Part shown: positions 1 to 5,171 of the stretch, one piece after another
Numbering within the stretch: position 1 is the stretch's first letter
Layout: every line of letters begins with the position of its first letter
NCBI GenBank assembly: GCA_946480685.1
Contig: CAMLLI010000400.1
Coordinates: forward strand, 1 to 5,171
Origin: an uncultured Flammeovirgaceae bacterium
Lineage (GTDB): Bacteria > Bacteroidota > Bacteroidia > Cytophagales > Cyclobacteriaceae
Direction: 5' to 3'
Length of the DNA: 5,171 nt
Position numbers and translations under genes: made by a program
Notes under the pieces: model-generated
What the model was told of the DNA's origin: nothing
The model's input: only the letters and a program-made list of their open reading frames with translations
Databases searched by the model: none

Positions 1-2805
1 TTATCAGGTAGAGTAGCCGGTGTTGATGTAAAGACTAACAACAACATGGGTGGATCTGTAAACGTGGTGATCCGCGGGTATAAATCTATCATGAATAACA
101 ACCAGGCTTTGTTTGTAATTGATGGTATACCGGTATCCAACGCCAACAACAATACCGTTAACCAACGCAACGGTGCGGCTGGTGTTGACTATGGTAACGC
201 AGCTGCCGATATCAACCCGGATAACATTGAGTCAGTGAACATATTGAAAGGTGCAGCAGCATCTGCGCTATATGGTTCGCGTGCGGCTAACGGTGTGGTG
301 ATGATCACTACCAAGAAAGGACGCAAGAACAGCTTTGATGTTGTATTGAACACGGGTGTTGTAGTAGGTAAGATTGACAAGAGTACATTTGCCCGCTATC
401 AGAAAGAATATGGCGGAGGATATAGATTGACTTTCCAGCCGAATGAGACATACCAGGATGGTTCATTGCCAGTGCCTCAGTTTACTGCCGATGCATCATA
501 TGGTCCTAAGTTCGATAATCAGTTAGTATATAACTGGGATGCATTCGATCCGAAGCATCCGAACTACCACAGAGCAACAACGTGGAGAGCAGCAGACAAC
601 GGTCCTGAAACATTTTATGAGACAGCTGTGCAATCAAACCAAAGCATTTTAGTGAGCGGTGGTAATGATAAAGCTGTATTCAAAGTTGGTTATACCCGCA
701 GTGATGAAACAGGTGTGTTGCCCAACAGTACATTGGACAAGAACATGTTCAACTTCTCTACTTCGTATGACTTTACTGAGAAGCTGACGATCAGTGCTTC
801 GGCTAACTTCTCACACATTGAAGGTGTTGGTCGTTACGGAACAGGCTATAGCTCTGCAAACCCTAACCAGGTATTCCGCCAGTGGTGGGCTACACACGTT
901 GATATGCAGGAGCAGAAAGATGCATACTTCCGCAATCGCCAGAACATAACCTGGAACTGGAACTCAGCACGTACAGGTCCTATATATATGGACAATTCGT
1001 ACTGGACTCGCTACGAGAACTTCAACAACGACTCACGTGATAACTACTTCGGTTATATAGCCGCTAACTATAAAGTAAACAGCTGGCTGGAAATAATGGG
1101 ACGTGCCGCTGTTAACAAAACAGTTGATCTTCAGGAAGAACGTGTAGCGGTTGGAAGTTCCGCGGTAGCGCGTTACGAACGATTCGACAGAACATTCACA
1201 GAGTCAAACTATGACCTGATGCTGAACTTCAAGAAAGCAATCTCCGATGATATATCTTTCAGCGGTATACTTGGTGGTAACATACGCCGTAGTGAAATGA
1301 ACTCGATACGCGGTCTTACCAGCGGTGGTTTGGCGGTGCCAGGTCTCTACGCATTGTCGAACTCACGCACGCCTATGAGCCCTCCAACGGAAGTAACTGA
1401 ACGCATTGGTGTGGATGGTATATTTGCAAGCGCAAACTTTGGCTATAAGGAAATGATATTCCTTGATCTTGCCGGCAGACGCGATCAGTCTACTACACTT
1501 CCTTCCAACAACAATACATTCTATTATCCTTCAGTAGCGGGTAGCTTTGTATTCTCGAAGCTGTTGGATGTATCGTGGTTGAACGAAGCGAAAGTACGCA
1601 CCAACTATGCACAGGTAGGTAACGATGCACCTCCGTTGAGTGTATATAATGTATATGACAAGCCTACTGCGATCGGTGCTGTGCCATTCTTCTCATTGCC
1701 GAATATCAAGAACAATCCTGATCTGAAACCTGAAAGAACAAACAGTATAGAAGTTGGTTTGGAAGCTGACTTCCTGGATGAACGTGTAGGTTTCGATTTC
1801 ACCTGGTATAAATCAAGTACATTCGATCAGATCCTTCCTGTAACCGTAAGTGCTGCTACCGGATATACCGGTAAATATGTAAATGCCGGTGAAGTTGAAA
1901 ACAAAGGTATAGAGATCTCTGCATTTGTAGTTCCGGTAAGAACAAGCGACTTCTCTTGGACCATGAACCTGAACTACTATCGTAACCGTAACGAAGTAGT
2001 TAGTCTTTATAGCGAAGGTGGTAACCCGGTATTGAATGTACCGATCAGTGTGAACGGTGTTGCCTTCCAGGGTGGTGTAACGTTGAACGCTGCAGTAGGT
2101 CAGCCATACGGTGTTATCCGTGGTACAAACTATACTTACCTCAATGGCCAGCGTGTTGTTAACGCAAAAGGATACTATCAGCCAACAGCAAGCTCTGCCG
2201 AGATCATCGGTGATCCAAACCCGTCATGGTTAGGTGGTGTAGGTAACACATTGAAGTATAAAAATCTTAGCCTGAGCTTCCTCGTAGATGTTCGTCATGG
2301 CGGAGATATATTCTCATTGGACATGTGGTATGGTGATGGCAGCGGTCTGTATGAAGAGACTGCAGGCTTGAACGATAAAGGAAATCCGAAACGTAATCCG
2401 GTAGCTGAAGGCGGTGGTGTATTGCTGCCAGGTGTTAAAGCTGACGGAACGCCGAACAATGTATATGCCGAGAACTTCGATGGTAGTGGTAACACAGCAT
2501 ATGGTTATGTTGCCAACGGTCAATCAGGTGCACCACGTGCTGCATACGTATATGATGCGAGCTATGTTAAACTTCGTGAAGCATCGATCTCTTATTCTTT
2601 ACCGTCATCACTGTTGAGCGGTTTGAAAGTTATCAAGGCGATCGATATATCACTGGTAGGCCGCAACCTTTGGATCATCCACAAGAACATGAAGTACTCT
2701 GATCCTGAAGAGAGCTTGAGTTCAGGTAACACGGCCAGCGGTTATCAGAGTGGAGCATATCCTACCGTTCGTAACTATGGATTTAATGTGCGTTTCAAAT
2801 TCTAA
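1..2805 (+). CDS. SusC/RagA-family TonB-linked outer-membrane transporter (5'-partial)
   Basis: This is the outer-membrane barrel of a SusCD nutrient importer; it moves a ligand into the periplasm using TonB/ExbBD energy. The frame is open from base 1, so the ATG at 46 is internal and the true start lies upstream; 934 residues are visible. Numbering from base 1, the plug domain shows IRG (24-26), VIDGIPV (39-45), DINPDNIESV (70-79), LKGAAASALYGSRAANG (82-98) and ITTKKG (102-107), all hallmarks of SusC plugs. The beta barrel follows from about residue 110, with the family motifs LKPERT (575-580), GDPNPSW (737-743), YVKLRE (855-860) and GRNL (887-890), and ends in a terminal Phe as outer-membrane barrels usually do. 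SusC proteins are typically about 1000 residues or more, so roughly 100 are missing: signal peptide, carboxypeptidase-D-like domain, TonB box and the plug start. It lies 12 bases before its SusD partner and is presumably co-transcribed with it. The family assignment is firm; the substrate is unknown. Confidence 0.96.
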   Translation, partial: LSGRVAGVDVKTNNNMGGSVNVVIRGYKSIMNNNQALFVIDGIPVSNANNNTVNQRNGAAGVDYGNAAADINPDNIESVNILKGAAASALYGSRAANGVVMITTKKGRKNSFDVVLNTGVVVGKIDKSTFARYQKEYGGGYRLTFQPNETYQDGSLPVPQFTADASYGPKFDNQLVYNWDAFDPKHPNYHRATTWRAADNGPETFYETAVQSNQSILVSGGNDKAVFKVGYTRSDETGVLPNSTLDKNMFNFSTSYDFTEKLTISASANFSHIEGVGRYGTGYSSANPNQVFRQWWATHVDMQEQKDAYFRNRQNITWNWNSARTGPIYMDNSYWTRYENFNNDSRDNYFGYIAANYKVNSWLEIMGRAAVNKTVDLQEERVAVGSSAVARYERFDRTFTESNYDLMLNFKKAISDDISFSGILGGNIRRSEMNSIRGLTSGGLAVPGLYALSNSRTPMSPPTEVTERIGVDGIFASANFGYKEMIFLDLAGRRDQSTTLPSNNNTFYYPSVAGSFVFSKLLDVSWLNEAKVRTNYAQVGNDAPPLSVYNVYDKPTAIGAVPFFSLPNIKNNPDLKPERTNSIEVGLEADFLDERVGFDFTWYKSSTFDQILPVTVSAATGYTGKYVNAGEVENKGIEISAFVVPVRTSDFSWTMNLNYYRNRNEVVSLYSEGGNPVLNVPISVNGVAFQGGVTLNAAVGQPYGVIRGTNYTYLNGQRVVNAKGYYQPTASSAEIIGDPNPSWLGGVGNTLKYKNLSLSFLVDVRHGGDIFSLDMWYGDGSGLYEETAGLNDKGNPKRNPVAEGGGVLLPGVKADGTPNNVYAENFDGSGNTAYGYVANGQSGAPRAAYVYDASYVKLREASISYSLPSSLLSGLKVIKAIDISLVGRNLWIIHKNMKYSDPEESLSSGNTASGYQSGAYPTVRNYGFNVRFKF

Positions 2806-2817
2806 GATCAACTTATC

Positions 2818-4281
2818 ATGAAGAAAATAATAGCAATATTCCTTTCATTCGCTCTGTTGACATCATGTGTCGACTCGCTGGATGATTATAACGTAGACAC
2901 CAAACGTGCACAGACTGTAACTGCGGAAACATTGTATAGTGCTTCATTGAAAAATTTAGCAGATATACTTACCACTCCGAACGTTAACAATAATAACTTC
3001 AGACTCTATGCACAGCATTGGACAACCACAACATATCTGGATGAGCCGCGCTATGTATTGACATCACGTCCTATACCGCAGAACTTCTGGGATGCATTGT
3101 ATCGCGATGTTTTGTCTGACCTGATCGAGGCACGTAAAATTGTTGAAGCCAACCAGTTCATTACAGAAGGTGTAAAGAACAACCAGCTTGCACAGATTAC
3201 CATTGTAGAAGTATATACATGGTCTGTACTGGTAAATACATTCGGTAATGTTCCGTATTCGGAAGCACTTGATATCAACAACTCGTTGCCGAAGTTTGAC
3301 GATGCAGAAGATATATACCTGAATCTGTTAGACCGCCTGGACGCTGCATTGCCTTTGCTGACAACCACTTCAGCAGGTTTTGGTACCGGTGAATTGCTAT
3401 ATGCTTCAAAGACCGGACTCGCAAACAAGATCGACTACTGGAAAAAATTCGGTAACTCTGTAAAGCTGAAACTGGCGATGGTATTGGCCGATCAGAACCC
3501 GGACCGCGCTGCGAAAGCTGTTAGCGAAGCTGCCGCTGCACCGGAGAACCTGATCACTACAAATGATCAGAGCGCACGTTTCCCGTATATCAACGATGCT
3601 CCGAATAACAATCCGATTGCAACAAACCTGAACGCGTCATTCACTTCACGTCAGGATTTTATTGCAGCCAACACGATTGTTAACCTGATGAATACACTGC
3701 AGGATCCGCGCAGACCATTTTACTTCACACAGGTAGGCGGAGAATACAAAGGTGGTAACTATGGTTTCCAGAATGACTACGCGGTCTTCTCGAAGATCAG
3801 CACAAAGATCATTACACCAAGCTTCGAAGCGTTGCTGCTGGATTATGCTGAAGTAGAGTTTTTACTGGCAGAAGCGATCGAGCGTGGATTTATAGGCGGT
3901 ACAGCGTCCGAACACTATGATAAAGCTATAACGGCTTCGATCACGTATTGGGGCGGTACACCTGCAGAAGCTGCAACGTATCTGGCTCGTCCAGAAGTTG
4001 CCTATACAACAGCAACCGGTGACTATAAACAAAAGATCGGTACACAAAAATGGATCGCGCTGTTTAACCGCGGCTGGGATGCATGGGTAGAGTGGAAGCG
4101 ACTTGACTATCCTCAGTTGTTACCACCATCCGGTACAGGTATACAGGTAGAGCTGAAGATTCCGGTGAGATTGATTTACCCGATCAGTGAGCAAACGGTG
4201 AACGGCAATAACCGCGCTATAGCTGCCGAAGCTATAGGAGGAGACCTCATCACCACGAAACTCTTCTGGGATATACACTAG
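2818..4281 (+). CDS. SusD/RagB-family nutrient-binding outer-membrane lipoprotein (SusD-like_2 type)
   Basis: This is the surface lipoprotein that captures substrate and caps the SusC-like barrel encoded just upstream. It is complete at 487 residues, normal for the family. The N-terminus has a lysine pair, a hydrophobic stretch and the lipobox LTSC, with Cys17 as the lipidated residue. Acidic residues at 19, 22 and 23 resemble the Bacteroidota lipoprotein export signal that sends lipoproteins to the cell surface. Family motifs are FGNVPYSEAL (142-151), a DAEDIYLNLLDRLDAA helix in the TPR-like region, WKKFGNSVKLKLAM (208-221), WVEWKRLDYP (423-432) and IPVRLIYPISEQ (448-459), ending near LFWD. 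These match the SusD-like_2 (PF12771) branch better than classical starch-type SusD; that choice is from memory of the family, not a search. The ATG at 2818 is fixed by the signal peptide; no Shine-Dalgarno is visible, as is usual in this phylum. The ligand may be glycan or, as in RagAB, peptide; the sequence does not say. Confidence 0.95.
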   Translation: MKKIIAIFLSFALLTSCVDSLDDYNVDTKRAQTVTAETLYSASLKNLADILTTPNVNNNNFRLYAQHWTTTTYLDEPRYVLTSRPIPQNFWDALYRDVLSDLIEARKIVEANQFITEGVKNNQLAQITIVEVYTWSVLVNTFGNVPYSEALDINNSLPKFDDAEDIYLNLLDRLDAALPLLTTTSAGFGTGELLYASKTGLANKIDYWKKFGNSVKLKLAMVLADQNPDRAAKAVSEAAAAPENLITTNDQSARFPYINDAPNNNPIATNLNASFTSRQDFIAANTIVNLMNTLQDPRRPFYFTQVGGEYKGGNYGFQNDYAVFSKISTKIITPSFEALLLDYAEVEFLLAEAIERGFIGGTASEHYDKAITASITYWGGTPAEAATYLARPEVAYTTATGDYKQKIGTQKWIALFNRGWDAWVEWKRLDYPQLLPPSGTGIQVELKIPVRLIYPISEQTVNGNNRAIAAEAIGGDLITTKLFWDIH

Positions 4282-4305
4282 AGTACTTTTTTTTATGTTG
4301 AATGT

Positions 4306-4334
4306 AGGGACTGTCCAACGGACAGTCCCTTTTT
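4306..4334 (+). terminator. Rho-independent terminator of the susCD-like operon
   Basis: A perfect 11-base-pair stem (AGGGACTGTCC at 4306-4316 with GGACAGTCCCT at 4320-4330) has a three-base loop AAC and runs into a T tract (4330-4334). It begins 24 bases after the stop codon of the SusD-like gene. It points in the + direction only, because the minus-strand side of the stem has no T tract. An unrelated run of eight T (4287-4294) lies just before the stem. The position indicates that the SusD-like gene is the last gene of its operon. Confidence 0.9.
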
Positions 4335-4353
4335 CGTTACTAAAAAATCCAAT

Positions 4354-4417
4354 GGCACAAAGATCACAAGAAGACATAGTGTGTTACGCGGAGAATATAC
4401 TTTGTCTGTGTTTCTGG
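4354..4417. repeat. Degenerate inverted repeat, possible remnant of a dispersed intergenic repeat
   Basis: The left arm (about 4354-4378) contains GGCACAAAGATCACAAGAAG and the right arm (about 4400-4417) contains CTTTGTCTGTGTTTCTGG. The reverse complement of the right arm matches the left arm only roughly, with small gaps. The composition (CACAAAG / CTTTGTG words) recalls repeat sequences scattered between genes in many Bacteroidota genomes. That resemblance is from memory and its copy number here cannot be judged from one window. Confidence 0.3.
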
Positions 4418-4430
4418 ATTTATACCTGGT

Positions 4431-4462
4431 CTTGAAAATGTAAGCTTAAGAGGTTATATTCG
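4431..4462 (+). promoter_or_regulatory. Candidate Bacteroidota-type promoter for the RDD gene
   Basis: CTTG (4431-4434) matches the -33 consensus TTTG at three of four bases. After a 20-base spacer, TATATTCG (4455-4462) matches the -7 consensus TAnnTTTG at five of six fixed bases. Transcription would start near 4468-4470, giving a leader of about 18 bases before the ATG at 4487. The site follows the upstream terminator, as expected if the RDD gene is a separate unit. Two short imperfect matches in AT-rich DNA can arise by chance. Confidence 0.35.
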
Positions 4463-4486
4463 GCTACTGTTAACTGAATCTACTCT

Positions 4487-5009
4487 ATGACACCCTATGC
4501 CTCTACCAGTAAAAGGGTAGCAGCTGCCTTTATCGACTATTTTCTTTTCACCGTTGTTTACAATATTTACCGGTTCGTGCTCGATGTCCCCGGTGCCAAT
4601 GGTATACCAACGGTTATTGGCATTGACGTTATTCCTGTTTTTATATTCTGGATACTATACTTCCCGCTGATAGAAGGAATTACCGGACAAACACTTGGAA
4701 AAAAATAGTCGGTATACATGTAGTACGGATAGACGGGAGCGATACAGGGCTTGTCAACGCTTTTCTCAGGCACTTGTTAGATTGGTTTGACCTTGCGTTT
4801 TTTGGATTGATTGCCATCATCACGGTAGGTATGAACGACCGAAAGCAGCGAATAGGGGATATGGTGGCAGGGACAATCGTAGTGCCAGATGAAAAACCAT
4901 TTACCTGCAATCAGTGTCACAAACAAATAACTCTGGATCGCAAAGAAATATTAACCGGCCAATATATATGCCCGTTTGTGGGGCAGAGAACATACTGTAC
5001 AGATACTAG
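4487..5009 (+). pseudogene. RDD-family membrane protein with C-terminal zinc ribbon, reading frame broken twice
   Basis: As written, translation from ATG 4487 stops after 73 residues at TAG 4706-4708. Stepping back one base (next codon ATA at 4705) restores the family sequence. A second one-base loss near 4972-4974 must be repaired to complete the final motif, ending at TAG 5007-5009. The repaired protein is 174 residues. It shows the RDD features: R10 and D17 at the first membrane segment, GQTLGKK (67-73), VRIDG (80-84), LRHLLDWFD (94-102) and RIGDMVAGT (122-130). Membrane segments are likely near 11-31, 43-62 and 97-115. The tail carries CNQC (141-144) and, after repair, CPVC (162-165), a four-cysteine zinc ribbon in the cytoplasm or at the membrane face. 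RDD proteins are poorly understood; a few have been reported as cation/proton antiporters, which cannot be assumed here. Unrepaired, the second frame would run on to TAG 5026-5028. The breaks may be decay or sequencing error; the family call is firm, the pseudogene status is not. Confidence 0.8.
4699..4708 (+). other. A7 run with in-phase stop at the first frame break (possible slippage site)
   Basis: Seven A bases (4699-4705) are phased as A AAA AAA in the reading frame of the upstream RDD half, the layout of a -1 slippery heptamer, and TAG follows immediately. A -1 slip here gives GKK followed by IVGIHVV, which is exactly the expected RDD continuation. No convincing stimulatory structure is visible downstream, and the only Shine-Dalgarno-like word upstream (GAAGGA, about 20 bases before the run) is farther away than in known bacterial examples. 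A simple A8-to-A7 deletion or base-calling error explains it equally well. Confidence 0.4.
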
Positions 5010-5063
5010 TGTGTGCTGCTCTATATAGTGCTCCTTATGGAAGAAAAAAACTAAGGAAGATAA

Positions 5064-5079
5064 TGCCGAGACATCGGCA
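5064..5079. other. Short perfect hairpin in the gap after the RDD gene
   Basis: TGCCGA (5064-5069) pairs with TCGGCA (5074-5079) around a GACA loop. No T tract follows on the + strand, so it is not a canonical terminator. It lies 48 bases before the next start codon and could be a weak 3'-end structure of the RDD transcript, part of the next gene's leader, or chance. Nothing else in 5010-5126 can be assigned. Confidence 0.3.
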
Positions 5080-5126
5080 ATAATGTTCCTATATTGGCAT
5101 GTTGGTACGAATTGTACAGTGAACAA

Positions 5127-5171
5127 ATGAAAAAGATTCTATTGGCATTGGCGGCTGGCGCCATGGCGCTC
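5127..5171 (+). CDS. Start of an exported protein gene (3'-partial, unidentified)
   Basis: ATG 5127 opens a frame that runs to the window end and encodes 15 residues, MKKILLALAAGAMAL. Two lysines followed by an Ala/Leu-rich hydrophobic stretch are the beginning of a Sec-type signal peptide, so the product is probably periplasmic, outer-membrane or secreted. The cleavage site or lipobox lies beyond the window and the protein family cannot be identified. The frame is open back to 5064 but has no ATG there, and the signal-peptide pattern supports 5127. An A-rich stretch just before the ATG (GAACAA) and no Shine-Dalgarno fit Bacteroidota initiation. Confidence 0.7.
   Translation, partial: MKKILLALAAGAMAL

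Noticed and set aside
46..48. ATG at 46 as the start of the SusC-like protein
   Set aside because: The frame is open to base 1 and the residues before it (LSGRVAGVDV) are conserved SusC plug sequence, so the gene begins upstream of the window.
3051..3428. Minus-strand open frame of 125 codons inside the SusD-like gene
   Set aside because: It lies entirely opposite well-conserved SusD coding sequence and its translation resembles no known protein; it is a shadow frame.
4396..4404. TATACTTTG as a -7 promoter element
   Set aside because: The spacing inside the element is one base too long for TAnnTTTG and no TTTG-like -33 box lies at the right distance upstream.
4969..4980. Programmed frameshift at the second break of the RDD gene
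   Set aside because: TGC CCG TTT offers no slippery heptamer; a plain base loss or sequencing error in the C run is simpler.
4774..5028. Independent small gene starting at TTG 4774
   Set aside because: The same frame is already coding RDD sequence from 4705 onwards, so this is the downstream part of the broken RDD gene and not a separate gene.
5032..5057. Inverted repeat TCCTTA/TAAGGA after the RDD gene
   Set aside because: Only six AT-rich base pairs with a 14-base loop and no T tract; likely chance.
5090..5097. TATATTGG as a -7 promoter element for the last gene
   Set aside because: It matches five of six fixed bases but there is no -33-like sequence 19-21 bases upstream.

Overview
The window looks like chromosomal DNA from a member of the Bacteroidota, most likely a Chitinophagaceae/Sphingobacteriia-type organism; the exact lineage is inference. 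Reasons: it holds an adjacent SusC-like/SusD-like outer-membrane pair, a gene organisation essentially restricted to this phylum. Shine-Dalgarno sequences are absent before the starts. The one promoter-like site I can propose fits the Bacteroidota -33/-7 pattern rather than the E. coli one.

Layout. Bases 1-2805 are the 3' part of a SusC/RagA-family TonB-dependent transporter whose 5' end lies outside the window. After a 12-base gap, 2818-4281 encodes a complete SusD/RagB-family lipoprotein of the SusD-like_2 type. A strong rho-independent terminator (4306-4334) closes this unit. The 152 bases between the terminator and the next gene hold a degenerate inverted repeat and a plausible promoter. 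Bases 4487-5009 encode an RDD-family membrane protein with a C-terminal zinc ribbon, but the reading frame is broken twice, each time by an apparent one-base loss. The first break sits in an A7 run directly before a TAG stop. Bases 5010-5126 are non-coding with a small hairpin. At 5127 a new gene starts with a signal-peptide-like N-terminus and runs off the end.

How the genes work together. The SusC-like barrel and SusD-like lid form one outer-membrane uptake machine: the lipoprotein captures a nutrient at the cell surface and the TonB-driven barrel imports it. No glycoside hydrolase, peptidase or regulator is visible beside the pair, so its substrate cannot be told from this window. The RDD gene and the last gene appear to be separate units with no evident link to the uptake pair.

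I do not see a clearly new biological system here. The part most worth a second look is the RDD/zinc-ribbon gene. Its two frame breaks mean it is either decaying, mis-sequenced, or (first site only) a candidate for -1 frameshifting or polymerase slippage on A7.
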